A stretch of 64,000 nt of DNA from Thinopyrum elongatum (taxonomy: Eukaryota; Streptophyta; Magnoliopsida; Poales; Poaceae): assembly GCA_011799875.1 (NCBI GenBank), contig CM022303.1, positions 218,828,255-218,892,254 of the forward strand. Reading direction: 5' to 3'. Positions 22,370 to 35,019 of this stretch are shown one piece after another. Made by a program: the position numbers and the translations under genes. The notes under the pieces were generated by a model. That model made no database searches and was not told where the DNA came from. It saw nothing but the letters and a program-made list of their open reading frames with translations. Within the stretch, counting starts at the first letter, position 1. The number at the start of each line of letters is the position of its first letter.

Positions 22370-22371
22370 TA

Positions 22372-22986
22372 GTATATAGTGAAGTAAGAAAAAAAAATAT
22401 AAAGCCAAAAAACAGCAATTAATCATGAGAAAAAGGTAAAATAAGTCATTACAAAGAGCTTACCCCTCACCCGCCAAAAAAAAAAAAGAAAGAAAGAGCT
22501 TACCCCTAGAAGCTATCGTGAACAAATAACAAAACATGCAAAAAGCTTGGAGCGTCGCATCCTTCGATCCCCATCTTTCCTTTTTGGTCGGGTAAAAAAG
22601 AAGAAGAAAGCCCACATAGCTCAGCTCGTGCAAATAAGCAAAAGTAACTCGTCGCTTGTCTGTGGGCTCGTAGAAAAGTGATGGGTAAGACTCACGCACA
22701 TGGGCAGCCCCTGTACAAATGAGCCGCACACCCGTCGCTCCCGCGATATAACAAACAAAAGCCATCACGAATCTTAGTGTGACGATCAGAGGGCTAGAAA
22801 AGTGACTTGAGACCATAGTTACAACTCAGCTAGCTGAGTTTCGGCAAAACCGTAATAAAAGTTACATCTAAAGATCAATAGATAATCAAAAAACCACTAT
22901 CACCACCCGAACGAGCCACCGACGGACACACAACTCCCCTACTAAAGCCAACCTGACCTCATCGATGACAGCAATTCCTAATAGTA
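22372..22986. other. Unassigned spacer
   Basis: No supported gene; the minus-strand frame 22460-22816 lacks a recognisable domain. From about 22870 the sequence is the left arm of the repeat shared with 20017-20119. Confidence 0.4.
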
Positions 22987-24229
22987 TCTATACCTACTAA
23001 TAAAGAGAATAAGTATTCTTGGTCCGTCATGCTATTTTACATAAAACCCTTCTGATTTTTCAGATAATAAAGAGAATAGATATTCTTGGTCCGTCATGCT
23101 ATTTTACATAAAACCCTTCTGATTTTTCAGATAATCAACATGCGGTCCAGTTTTAAGTTGGTCTATCCGAGGTGATATTAAAATCTTTAGCGTCTGCCCG
23201 CAATAAAAAAAATACCGTCTTCGTGTGCTTGTACGCCCGGCTGGGCCTTGGCCAAAAAAAAAAAAACATATACGTCCATCTGAATCCTTGCTAAAATAAC
23301 CGTTGATACTTGACTCGCATCGATCACTTCATGTAATTAAAAGTACCACCTCGATCCCTCACATCCATCCAGACCAGTTAATATGCCTCTGGAAAATTAG
23401 CACTCACGTGGCATTTGAGACATATGGGAAAACAACGAGAAGAAAAGCATGCATTCATGCATGCATGCAGAGCCAATCAAAGAGTGAGATGCGTGCCTTA
23501 ATATATCAAAGAGGAAAGAAACCGATGCCTGCCTGCATGATCAAATATGTGGCACATGCATGACTAACAAACTAAAACACAAACAGTTGCTTTAATTCAG
23601 CCAGTGGAATGGGACCTGGCTTGGATGAGAGAGAGAGAATCAATTAAATCGGTGGCTAGCTAACAAAATGAAAGAGGAGCACATAATGGGTAATTAAACG
23701 GAGGTACTTTGTCCCAAAAAAAAAAGAGACACTTTGAGACATGCACAGTGCGTATATGCACAATGCATGTGCATGATGATGCCATCCATGTATATATGGT
23801 GAGGTTAGCTCTTAAAATCCCCTTTATTATTTCTAATTAAACAGTGCCCTTAGGGCGATTGACCCCTTTAGGTTGATATATGAATTATTTTTTCTCAGCT
23901 TGGGTTATTATTTTTTAAAGTTTTAAACATTTTCTTGCTCTGGCACGGTTCATCCAAGTCGGTGAGATTATTTTAGATTTTAAACGTTCTCTTGCGCTAG
24001 CGCGGTTCAGTGACACATGCGACGTGCGATGGACATGCTTATCGCCTTGAGACGATTGACCATGTTTGATGACCACTATGGCCATCGTTGACAATAAGAT
24101 GGGTCTTATAGGATACCATGTTAAAATATAAGACGTGGATCCCGGAGAGAGTCTTGATCAATCATATTTATCGGTTAGGGGCATATGATGTTTTATTCTT
24201 CCGTTGCATCGCACGGGCATGTTTGCTAT
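22987..24229 (+). mobile_element. Helitron-like non-autonomous element, second copy
   Basis: Starts TCTATACCTACTAATAAAG and ends CCGTTGCATCGCACGG then gcatgtttgCTA, the same termini as the element at 9522-10653. The flanking arms are contiguous in the related copy at 20017-20200, so its boundaries are supported by an empty site and no target duplication is needed. Near the 5' end a segment of about 70 bp is duplicated in tandem (about 23000-23067 and 23068-23135). No transposase ORF. Confidence 0.65.
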
Positions 24230-24235
24230 AATTTA

Positions 24236-24941
24236 TTACAGGATATATGCAACGTTTGGTTAGTCTCCTCCTATATAGCAGTCTAAACACAGGGTATAGA
24301 CAGAACGAGTACACTACAGTCGTCATGTACAGACTGCACGTTAAATCATAACGATAGCGCGTCAATATTCTGCGCAAAATAGGAGAATAGATACACTGAG
24401 TACCAAATGCTAAACTGACAAATATTGTTTTTCTTTCCTTGTCCTTGACCTACTTGTTTTGTATACCTTGCGGAGAACACTCGAGCGTTTGGCCATAACC
24501 TTGGCATTGGAGACATCATCTCCACACACCTGATTCTGATCCGTATCAGCAGCCTGAAGCAGCATGACTGGAATCCACTACAGGTAAATTACAGGATATA
24601 TGCAACGTTTGGTTAGTCTCCTCCTATATAGCAGTCTAAACACAGGGTATAGACAGAACGAGTACACTACAGTCGTCATGTACAGACTGCACGTTAAATC
24701 ATAACGATAGCGCGTCAATATTCTGCGCAAAATAGGAGAATAGATACACTGAGTACCAAATGCTAAACTGACAAATATTGTTTTTCTTTCCTTGTCCTTG
24801 ACCTACTTGTTTTGTATACCTTGCGGAGAACACTCGAGCGTTTGGCCATAACCTTGGCATTGGAGACATCATCTCCACACACCTGATTCTGATCCGTATC
24901 AGCAGCCTGAAGCAGCATGACTGGAATCCACTACAGGTTCT
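24236..24941 (+). repeat. Perfect-looking 353-bp tandem duplication
   Basis: 24236-24588 and 24589-24941 match without a difference that I can see (both run from ttacaggatatatgcaacg to ggaatccactacaggt). It lies 200 bp beyond the stop codon of the CCR4-like gene, probably in its 3' flank or UTR. The left part (gcaacgtttggttagtctcc) belongs to the repeat also found at 20119-20200. Confidence 0.93.
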
Positions 24942-25140
24942 GGCAAAACACCTTGCACATTCACTCACAGCGTGTTTGGCAAGGATATGACATAGCCTTA
25001 CGATAGATAAGATAATTTCTGCATTTGAATCCTGACTGGTATGGTCACCGCCGCGCATACTCTGATGTGCTGTGCGCTGTGCCCTCCGAGTCAGTTATCC
25101 TAAACCTTTCCTACCAATTGAATAACTAACTTGCATCAGC

Positions 25141-28100
25141 CTAACTGTCACTGTCTGAGGAGAAATATATGTGTTTTGATGTGCTTGCTTCTCGTGCAGA
25201 TTCATCGTCTTGGTCGGATTCATCTTCTTGCTCGGATGCATCTCTGGTCTGTTCTGAGAAGATGAATTCAGCAACAATTGGCAGATGATCACTGCCCATT
25301 TCCTGATGAATTTTCAGCATGACATCATTGTTAGCAGTTAAATATGAACATTGTGCATAACAGAAAATTTACAGCCAAAACTCGAATCATGACACGACCC
25401 AAAGTTTAAACCATATAGTCCTTTTTCACATAAAGATTTGTCTAACTAATATGATGTATTAAATGAGGAAGTACCCTCGTTGGAAGACCCCTCGTTCTCC
25501 TCAAAGCGTCCACATGTAGTGTGTCCAAAACTCTGGAGCATTCAAGCCCAGTAGTATACCTTCAACAAAGAGGCTCAGCCACATTGTATATGTATAGAAT
25601 AAGATACAGACACGATTAGAAGCGTACCACAAATAATCAACAGTCCCAAGAAACTTCTTGTGATATGACGTTGCTAGAGGTTCACCATGATGACCCCTAT
25701 TGCTTGAATTTCCCTAAAATAAATCGGCACTTCATTTCAACTATATGTCGAATAGTCGAAGAGAGTGCTTCAGTTTCCACTAGAAAATTACTACCTTTAA
25801 CATGGCATAAGAGCTAGAGAGCTTCAACGGATGTCTAGCGACCATGACATTTGAGGACCCTGTCGCATTTCTCACTTCTTCGTCACTCCATTCGCAGTTC
25901 AGTAAACTAAAAGGAAGGTAGATGCATATCTTAAAACGAAGAGATGTGCTAGGTCAACTAAGATCTGACAAGAAAGAATTCTGACCTACAATACAAACCA
26001 AATTCAGAGCTATCCAGTCCAGACAACTGCCTTCTATCATGCAAAGAAACGTTCAGCTGGTGACACACGAAAGAGCACATTGTATGCATTGTCAATCAAT
26101 TCTATAATAACCAGAGTCCACTATAACTTTGGGGATATGCAAGAAATATCTAATGCAATATTTCACCTTCATTGTTGACAAGAACTTGTAGATGGCACTC
26201 TGCTCCAAGGAAGAGAAAAAAGAAAAGTTAGAACCGATGAAAGAAAAATGTCAGCTCGAAATCACGAGATACACATTTCGATAAAAAATATTTAAAAAAC
26301 CTATTTACAACTTAATACTCTAACTGTACCATCCTAGACCCACAGCCAATCTAAAGCACTATCACTCAGGAGCGGTAACATGCCATCTCAGTTCCAGAAA
26401 CCAAACACTTGTTACAAGTAATGATCTTCATGTGAGAATCTTAAGGCACATATATGCAAGGAAGCAACCAAAACGTACTTCAGGTGTGCTGTTAAAATCA
26501 CCAGCCAGCACAATAGGAATTCCATCCCATTTTCCAGCAAGAGCATTCGTCCTCTCCAGTAGCATGCGGATCTGGAGGAAGGAGAATCAGGAGTAAACAA
26601 TAATTTGGGTAAAGTTGGAAGGAGTAAATAGATATCTGCCAAATTTGAAGAGGTCAACAGTCATTTCAAACTGTGCATTGCATTCATATCAGCTAATGAG
26701 GATTACACAGATCATCTTGAGACAAGACTACACAATGATATTAGATACGCATGAAACAAATGATGCTGATTTTAACTGAACTGACATACCTGTCCCATTT
26801 TTATATCTCCACGCTTTGGATTAAACAAAACATGGATATTCCCGAGTACAAATTTTTGGGTTCCGTTAAGCTGAAAAGGAAACATGTAAGGAAAAAAATT
26901 AATACAACCATTTTCTGCCAACATTAGAACATAGGTTACTTAGCCGAGACCTGAATAAGAAGAAAAATTATACAAAAGATGGTAGCTGGGAAGCTACTTA
27001 GAAAATGCACGATTGTAGTACATCATTTGGTTCATTTACACAATGTAAAGGAAGTCACAAGGCAATGCTAAAATTATAATAATAAATGGTGCAAGTTTCC
27101 AGATAGAGCTATTCGACTCGCAAAGAAAAGATAGAACTATCACAGAAAAAAAATATCCAGTCTCCCCTCCTTCTCTATTTCCAGCTAGTTCTACCCATTA
27201 TTTGGGTCTCAGGCCCATATCAAATAGGGAAAGCATTACTAGCAGAAGAAGCCAAGTGATTATCTGCTAACTCTTACCAGGATAAATGAGAAATTACTCC
27301 TTACTTTAGTTAATGAACTGAACCAACTAGTACTTTGATGTAAATCCAAGTACCTCAAAAACTAATACTTGAGCAACATTATTTCGTAGATTGAATTCAC
27401 TAAAGTCAATACTATCTTCCTCAAGCAGACGTAACCTACAGTTCAAACAAAGAAAAAGGATGAAATTGCTGCTTTATTCCAATCAATAAAGATAACAAGC
27501 GGAGAAGGGGTAGCATTAGTCATACCGTTCTGACTTCCAAAAGGTAGCACATCCATCTTTAGCATCCCCAGTGCGCCCCTGAGGATGGCACGGGACTCAG
27601 CTTAGGATTTGAAAGGCAGAAATTTGAAAGAGAAATGTTATAGTGTTATACCTTAAAGCTACATTCATAGCCTTTGTTCTTCATTTCTGCAGCAATTTCC
27701 CGGAATCTATCCACCTCCTATTTTCCAAACACAAAGTGTTACAGAGTACAGTGGAAGGATGACATCGCCAACTTGCAGGTTGAGTTCTTGCCTGAAGACA
27801 CACTAAGTCAGAGTCCCAGTGCCTAATTTCATGGATAATAAGCCTTCTCCTCGAATCCCACCTCAAAGCATCCCAAGGGACGTCCAAGTAAAGGCCAGGA
27901 TGGTTCCGTGCATTGTTATCCGCCAAGATGTTGTATGACATGATTGTGCATGCATCTACCAAAAGAAAGACAGAAATCATGAGTACAAAACTAATAGTGC
28001 ACGAATGCCTACATCTCAGCAACACAATTGCACCCAATCTGATTTGATATAACTTTGTAATAAGCAACACACTTCCAAGCCAACAAGCCAAACTGATACA

Positions 28101-29591
28101 ACTTTGTAACGGATGGGCACACAAAGATCATGACTTTGTGAGAGATTGCACTGGCTGGGTAGAAGCTTTTGACTTTCATAGACCTTTTTTCCTTTGGAAA
28201 ATTACTTCTACTAACTAATTGGTTAAACTAGCTCCTTAGAGCATCTCCAGCCGCGCCCCCAACAGGCCCCCCAAGGCTCTTTTTTATCGCCGGCGTGAAA
28301 AAAACGGCCCAGTCGCGCCCCCAGAAGCCCAGTTTTCGCCGGTTAGGGACGAATTTGGCGCCGGCGGACCCAGGCCGAGCCCGGCACGCTGGGGGTGCCG
28401 GGGGAAACAGTTTTGGCGCGAAAGCCTGGCGGGCCCGGCGAGTCAGCGACCAGGCGCGCTCGTCGTCCTCGTCGCCTCGGTTTCCCGCGGGGAATCAATG
28501 CCAAGGCTGCCGCCGGTCAGCCTTCCATTGATTCCTCACGGGCGGCGCAGGCCCACCGCCACGCGTCCACAAGGCTGCCGCCCGCTCGCCTCCCACACAC
28601 CGCTATAAGTACCGCTCTCCCTCGCCGCAGGCCGCACACTCCCTCGCCGCAGTCCCTCTCTCGCCGCCGACGCCCCATCTCCTCGAGTGCCCGGCGGCCC
28701 CGGCCCCAGTCCCCCGCCGGAGCGGCAGCTCTTCTTGGCTGCCGAGGCGCATGGCGGGTGGCTCCTCCTCCTCCTCCAGGTCGTCGGCGCTCGCCCCGGT
28801 CAAGGCCGAGCCTGTGGAGACACCACTCGGGGCAGGGCTGCAGCAAGGACGGCGGCGGCGTGCAGGGCGACGACGACGACGGCGACGGCGGCGACAACCG
28901 GCCTTCTACAAGCTCTTCGGCATGTAGAAGGCTCGGGACGGCGGCAAAGGCAGCGGGCGGCGTAGTAGTTTAGGTTTAAATTAGGTCTTCTAAATTATGT
29001 ACAAATATGAATGAATTTCGTCCAAATTCTTTAAATTTTAGCCGAACATTTTTTCAAAAAAGGGCGTCTGGGGCCAACTTGAGGCGGCGAGTGGGAACCC
29101 GACCGCCCCCACAGCGAAAATAACGCCGGCTCGCCCCCAGGAGGCACTATTTTCATCCCTGGGGCGCCGAGCGAGTGGAGATGCTCTTACTATTTCCTGG
29201 TAGCAATACCGCAGTACTAGAAATACCTAACGCAAAGGGCCAATTTTATATACCAGACCTGTACACAAACAAGTGGTGCGCAAAGGTAACCAATCTCCTC
29301 AAAGCTATGTGCAGCTAACAGAATACCTGAGCCCGAGGTCGATGCCTCGTCCGCGAAGACCCACCGCCGGTAGGGCACCGGAGCATGTGGCGCGTGGTAC
29401 CCCTGCCAGACGCGGCCAGACGCGCCTGCGGGGTCCTGCCAGCGGCGGCGGTGGTCGAAAGGAGCGACGTATGCAGCGGACGCGCGCCACACCGCCGCGC
29501 CGGGAGCAGAGGGAGAGCGTCCGCGCTTCCTGGGGCGAGGAGCCGCGGGAGCTGGCGGCGAGAGGCGCGCGCGCGAAGGGTTGTACGCCAT
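25141..29591 (-). CDS. CCR4-like 3'-5' exoribonuclease (carbon catabolite repressor 4 homologue)
   Basis: Thirteen exons, all in phase, 450 aa: 29591-29327, 27955-27792, 27717-27652, 27578-27526, 27435-27354, 26870-26790, 26571-26479, 26199-26167, 26056-25986, 25906-25795, 25713-25628, 25559-25475, 25302-25141. It belongs to the endonuclease/exonuclease/phosphatase fold of CCR4-type poly(A) deadenylases acting in cytoplasmic mRNA decay. The N-terminus is Arg/Pro-rich (about 90 residues) and then the catalytic domain runs almost to the end. Visible active-site motifs: MSYNILADNNAR, CLQEVDRF, GNIHVLFNPKRGD, LAGDFNSTPE and GSDHLPIVAEF. The tail is acidic (DESDQDDES). Closest to plant homologues 5/6 by motif. 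Intron 2 uses a GC donor (CAG|GCAAGA). Intron 1 carries a Harbinger-type element. No damage seen. Confidence 0.93.
28239..29186. mobile_element. PIF/Harbinger-type non-autonomous element in intron 1 of the CCR4-like gene
   Basis: Terminal inverted repeats GAGCATCTCC and GGAGATGCTC, flanked by the 3-bp duplication TTA (28236-28238 and 29187-29189), as expected for PIF/Harbinger. The 948-bp body is very GC-rich. A plus-strand frame from 28751 (MAGGSSSSSRSSALAPVKAE) ends with QPAFYKLFGM at 28926 and may be captured gene sequence. Nothing resembles a transposase. Confidence 0.8.
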
Positions 29592-29677
29592 TGCGGCGAC
29601 CTGTGACGGTGGGTGGGTCAGGTCGGGGTGAGAGGGGAACGGAATTAGACGGGTTCGGAACTCATATTGCGGGTTCC

Positions 29678-29683
29678 TATATA
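29678..29683 (-). promoter_or_regulatory. TATA box of the CCR4-like gene
   Basis: On the minus strand, cgTATATAgg lies about 87 bp upstream of the start codon at 29591. Confidence 0.55.
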
Positions 29684-29761
29684 CGAGGGGTTGAGTACTA
29701 TGTGCCTCAAGATCTGGATCGGACGGTTCAGATGTGTTATAAATCTAGGTTATTTTCTTAA

Positions 29762-31339
29762 CCACCGTTCCACATATATGGTGTTAACTAGGACAATGCA
29801 TGTGCGTTACAATGAGATATAAATATTTTAGCTTGTGATTTATCTGTTCATATTTTTTTTTGCGAAGAGATTTATCTGTTCATATTAATGTGATTGTGTA
29901 AATATATGTTTTATCAAATTCTACCCATGATTTATCTTATATTTTGATTAGAAGTTTGGTAAATAATTTAAATTGAAATTGTCTCAGAAGGTAAGTAAAT
30001 TATGATGATTTGATTATCATACGGGAAAGTTTGGAGAAAGAAATGGTGGGGAGAAAAGTAAAACATGGAGCATTACATTCTTTCTAAGTTAAAAAATAGT
30101 AGAGATAGAGATTAAATTTTTACAAATTGTTACAAAACTATTTTGCACGGTTATAAACATCTTCATGAAAAAATGTTGTGAAAAATTGTTGCATAACCAC
30201 CGATTTGTTGCATTACTATTTTGAATTGTTGTGAAACTTATTTTGTATTTTTTGTAACATCTTTGAAAAAATATATTGCAAGGATTTGTTGCAACGATAG
30301 TTTTTTTTGCTAGGGAGGTGAGATTTTGTCGCAAATCATGGACAATTAAGATCCATCCAAACTGTTGATCACATGGTGGGGGAAACAGCCGATTTTTTCC
30401 CCACCGTCAAGCGGCGGACGGCTTAGCACATCCTCTCAATCAATTGCCTGCCGAAGACGCTGCATGCTTCGGTTCACTCAATCAAAACATATGCATACGA
30501 TGCAGCCGGTTTTATTTATCAAAATAGCTAAACGTCAATCGACTGACTTTAGCTTTTGGGTCAGTCGATTTTGAGATGGGCGAAGAAGTTTGCCGGAGGG
30601 AAGGAAGGAGCTCGCCGGAGGGCTACCCCCATCATCTATCTTAGGGTGGGGGGAGGGGGGAGGGGCGTGACAGCACGGCGGTGGACCAAGTTCACCAGAG
30701 AAATTCTCCGTCGGCGCCGTGGCTAAAGGGGTGGCCGGGGGGCGGCAGCACAACAGTGGGCTGCAATTAGTGGGAGGCAGTGCGGCAAGGCTGCGCGCGA
30801 GCGCCTACGGCCGCGGGCAGCGGAAGCAGATGGCTAGGCCGGCGGCGGTGAGGAGGTTCGAAGGAAGAAGAAGACCAGCGGGAGGAAGAAGAAAGAGATC
30901 TGGCCCTTGATCTTGTATCCGATGGTTGAAAAAAATCGACTGGCCTAATTTTTTTCGAAATTACTAAGTCACATCTAGATGTTTTTTAAGGATGTCACAT
31001 CTAAGTTCTGCGCTGTCTGATCTAGTTTTGCTGTAATTTTCGTGCCAACCTTGATCTTGTTTTTTAAGGATGTCACAGCAAAATAAGTTCTGCATAGCTG
31101 TTGCGTTTTTCTCTGCCCCATTGCGTTTGTTTTTGCCAGCTCGTTCTCCTTGTAGCACCCTGGGTGGGCCGTTTTTTGTTTGTTTTTCGGTTTTGTGGGT
31201 TGCATCGCAAAATATGGAAGCGGCATCTCGCGACGCATACGAAACATGGCGCTGTTCTTTTGCCACTCAAGTGACACTGTTAATCTCTTTCATTTTGTTC
31301 CTCTAAAATAATTGTTAATCTCTTCCATTTTTTTTCAAA
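29762..31339. other. Unassigned intergenic DNA
   Basis: 29762-30360 is AT-rich with many short ttgttgca-like words (30100-30320). 30580-30900 is GC-rich and bounded by inverted copies of ggtcagtcgatttt (30558-30571) and aaaaatcgactggcc (about 30932), so it may be a small captured-sequence transposon. The string ttttttaaggatgtcaca occurs twice, at about 30981 and 31060. No gene supported. Confidence 0.4.
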
Positions 31340-31700
31340 CAAATTAGGCATGGCTTTTTTCATAGTTGCGAGTTCATCAACGATTTGAAATGATTTTTTT
31401 TTATCTCAGTTGCAAGTCCATCATCGACTCGCAATCGTCAACTGAGACCGACTATTTCTTGTCTTGGTTGCAAGTCGGCCATCAACTCGTAACCGGCGCA
31501 TGATTTTTTTTTTCCTAGTTGCAAATCCACTATCGAATCCAGTCCGGTTTTTCTGCCACAGTTGCAAGCTCATCCTCCACACGTTTTTATGGGCTCGGCC
31601 TTTTTTTGACTCAGTTGCAAGTCCACCATCGACATGCATCTGCGATCATCTTTATATTTTTCTTCCAGTTGCAAATCCACCTTCGACTCGCAATTGAGAC
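31340..31700 (+). repeat. Degenerate outlying copies of the AGTTGC array
   Basis: Five or six diverged units with cores such as cagttgcaagtccatcatcg followed by actcgcaa, separated by T-runs. They belong to the same repeat family as 32640-34990. Confidence 0.7.
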
Positions 31701-32389
31701 CTTTATTTTTTCTGTTTCATTATTTGTTTCAAATTATGAACTATTTTAAATTCATGATTTTGTTGTTTGTTTTCAATACTTTTTCTATTTTCTCATTTTT
31801 GATTTCTTTTCCTTTTTCCTTTTTTAATTTTACTTGTTTATTTATTTGTTTTAAATTCATGATATTTCCCCCTCCCCCGCAAAAAGAATTTCATGATCCT
31901 TTTTCACTTTGTCATCTATTCGCTTTAAATGTCGTGTAAGTCTTGATCGTGGGTTGGTTTGTCGCGTGCGTCCAGTGCCGCGCTATGTGTCTGGTGTCTA
32001 CTTGACGGCCTATTCGTGCCTGCGTCTTTTGTTTGGCCATTTTGGCGGCGCAATCTGGGGACCCCATTTTCTGATTGATTTTCTTAATTCTCGTCTAAAT
32101 GAGAGTTAAGAATGTCTCATTTACCTCATATACCGTTAGATATACGTGTTTCTGCGTCATGCTCGTTGTCGTTGTATCGTGTTTTTGTTCGTCCCTCGTG
32201 AAATAGTGAGGCCCGATATGACTACTTACATGGACTGTTTTTACCTTTTATGTGTTGGGTTTATTTCGTGGGTTGTAGCTTTTTCAGTGAGGACCATGTG
32301 TCTGTATTCCCTGTTTTTAATTACTTTGGGCCATGCTACTTAGAGGATGAAAGTGTTTTCTCGGGAAGGCATTTGCGTGTCTCTTACTA
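31701..32389. other. Spacer within the array region
   Basis: T-rich sequence to about 31900, then mixed composition. The word gagagttaagaatgtctc occurs near 32100. No supported gene. Confidence 0.35.
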
Positions 32390-34990
32390 GCTAGACACAC
32401 AACTGCAAGCATTATCCCTGGCTGCAACTGCATGTCTTCAACAGGATTACAACTTTGTGTGTACATATGTAAATGTTTGTCGTTGCACGTACACCATCAA
32501 ACACGCAACTGCACGATCAACCTCGCCCACATAACTTGCATGACACCGACCCAGTTTCATGCCCACTTTTGACATGCAACTCGCTTGACCCAGTTATATG
32601 CCCATCCTTAACCCGCATATTGCCTCCCAACAAACGGGGTGTGTGTGTTTGTTAGTTTTGACATGCAACTGGCAACTGGGGTGTGTGTTTTTCGGTGTCC
32701 CCAGTTGCAAGCCGACCATCGACTCACAACTAAAGGTGTGTGTGTTTGTTGAGGGTCTCCAGTTGCAAGCCGAACATCGACTCGCAACCGGGTATGTGTG
32801 TGTGTGTGTGTGTTTGTCGAAGGTCTCCAGTTGCATGTCAACCATCGACTCGCAACTAGGGGAATGTGTGTTTGCCGAGGATCCCCAGTTGCAAGCCGAA
32901 CATCGACTCGTAACTAGGGTGTATGTGTTTGTCGGTGCCCCCAGTTGCAAGCCGACCATCGATTCGCAACTAAAGGTGTGTGTGTGTTTGTCGAGGGTCC
33001 CCAGTTGCAAGCCGACCATCGACTCGCAACTAAGGGTGTGTGTGTTTGTTGGGGGGTCCCCAGTTGCATGTCGACCATCGACTTGCAACTAAGGGGGTGT
33101 GTGTGTGTGTGTGTGTGTCGAGGTTCCCCAGTTGCATGCCGACCATCGACTCGCAACTAAGGGTGTGTGTGTGTGTGTTTGTCGAGGGTCTCCAGTTGCA
33201 TGTCGACCATTGACTCACAACTAAGGGGGTGTGTGTTTGTCGAGCATCCCCAGTTGCATGCCGACCATCGACTCACAACTAGCAGACTCTGTGTTTGTCG
33301 GTGCCCCTAGTTGCAAGCCGATCATCGACTCACAACTAAATGTGTGTATGTTTGTTGAGGGTTCCCAATTGCAAGCCGAACATCGACTCATAACTAGGGG
33401 TGTGTGTGTGTGTGTGTTTGTCGAGGGTCCCCAGTTGCATGTCAACCATCGACTTGCAACTAGGGGGTGTGTGTGTTTGTCGAGGGTCCCCAGTTGCATG
33501 CCGACCAGCGACTCGCAACTTGGGGTGTGTGTGTGTTTGTCGAGGGTCCCCAGTTGAAACCAACCATCGACACGCAATTAGGGGAGTGTGGGTTTGTCGA
33601 GGGTCCCTAGTTGCATGCCAACCATCGACTCGCAACTAGGGGTGTGTGTGTGTGTTTGTCGAGGGTCCGCCCAGTTGCATGTCAACCATCAACTTGCAAC
33701 TAGGGGAGTGTGTACGTATTTGTCGGTGCCCCCAGTTGCAAGCCGACCATCCACTCGCAACTAGAGGTGTGTGTGTTTGTCGAGGGTCCCCAGTTGCAAG
33801 ACGAACATCGACTCGCAACTAGGGGGGTGTATGTGTGTGTGTATGTGTGTGTTTGTCGAAGGTCCCCAGTTGCATGTGAACCATCGACTCGCAACTAGGA
33901 GAATGTGTTTCTCGAGGGTACCCAGTTGCATGCTAACCGTCGACTCGTAACTAAGGGTGTGTGTGTGTGTTTCGAGGGTCCCCAGTTGCATGCCGACCAT
34001 CGACTTGCAACTAGGGGAGTTTGTGTTCGTCGAGGGTCCCCAGTTGCATGTGGACCATCGACACGCAACTAGGGGGTGTGTGTGTTTGTCAAGGCCCCCA
34101 GTTGCATGCCGACCATCGACTCGCAACTAGGGGTGTGTGTGTGTGTTTGTCGAGGGTCCCCAGTTGCATGTCAAGCATTGACTCGCAACTAGGGGTGTGT
34201 GTTTGTCGAAGGTCCCCAGTTGCAACCCGACCATCGACTCGCAACTAGGGGTGTGTGTTTGTCGAGGGTCCCCAAGTGCAAGCCGGCCAAAGACTTGCAA
34301 CTAGGGGAGTGTGTGTATGTCGGTGCCCCCAGTTGCATGTCAACCATCGACTCGCAACTAGGGTGTGTGTTTGTCGTGGGTCCCTAGTTGCATGCCGACC
34401 ATCGACTCGCAACTAGGGGTCTATGTGTGTTGGTCGAGGGTCCCTAGTTGCAAGCCGAACATCGACTCGCAACTAGGGTTGTGTGTGTTTGTCGGTGCCC
34501 CCAGTTGCAAGCCGACCATCGACTCGCAACTAGGGTGTGTGTGTGTTTGTCGAGGGTCCCCAGTTGCATGTCAACCATCGACTCACAACTAGGGGGTGTG
34601 TGTGTTTGTCGAGGCCCCCAGTTGCAAGCCGACCATCGACTCACAACTAGATGTGTGAGTGTGTGTGTGTGTGTGTGTGTGTTTGTCGAGGGTCTCCAGT
34701 TGCAAGCCGAACATCGACTCGCAACTAGGGGGTGTGTGTTTGTTGAGGGTACCTAGTTGCATGTCAGCCCACGACATGCAACTCGCCTTACCCAGTTGTT
34801 TGTCGACCACCGATACACAACTCGTCCTAACCTGATCCAGTTGCATGTCCACCATCGACATGCAATTTGCCCCGACCCCGACCCAGTTCCATGTCCACCC
34901 TCGACACCAAACTTGCCAGACGCAGTTGTTTGTCCACTCTTGACACACAACTTGCCCCGACTCAGTTGCATGTCCACCCTTAGCTTATCT
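32390..34990 (+). repeat. Tandem array of about 35 hairpin-plus-TG units (period about 55-70 bp)
   Basis: The regular part is 32690-34760. Each unit is a dyad, AGTTGC-AT-GTCGA-cca-TCGAC-TC-GCAACT in segments, then a short G-run, a variable (GT)n tract, and tttgtcgagggtcccc. Inner and outer arms are self-complementary, so each unit can fold. Period varies mostly with the length of the GT tract. Diverged units flank it (32390-32640, 34760-34990). Long open frames on both strands, such as 32594-33092, arise from the repeat and encode runs like TNTHTHTH; they are not genes. Confidence 0.92.
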
Positions 34991-35019
34991 TTTTCCCCCT
35001 TTTGATTTTCCTCCACCAT

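Noticed and set aside
28395..28973. Plus-strand frame of 192 codons
   Set aside because: Low-complexity Arg/Pro/Ser text in the GC-rich Harbinger-type element; stop-poor because of composition.
32594..33577. Long open frames on both strands (up to 164 codons)
   Set aside because: They follow the tandem repeat, encode periodic TNTHTH or VCVCV runs, and occur on both strands at once.
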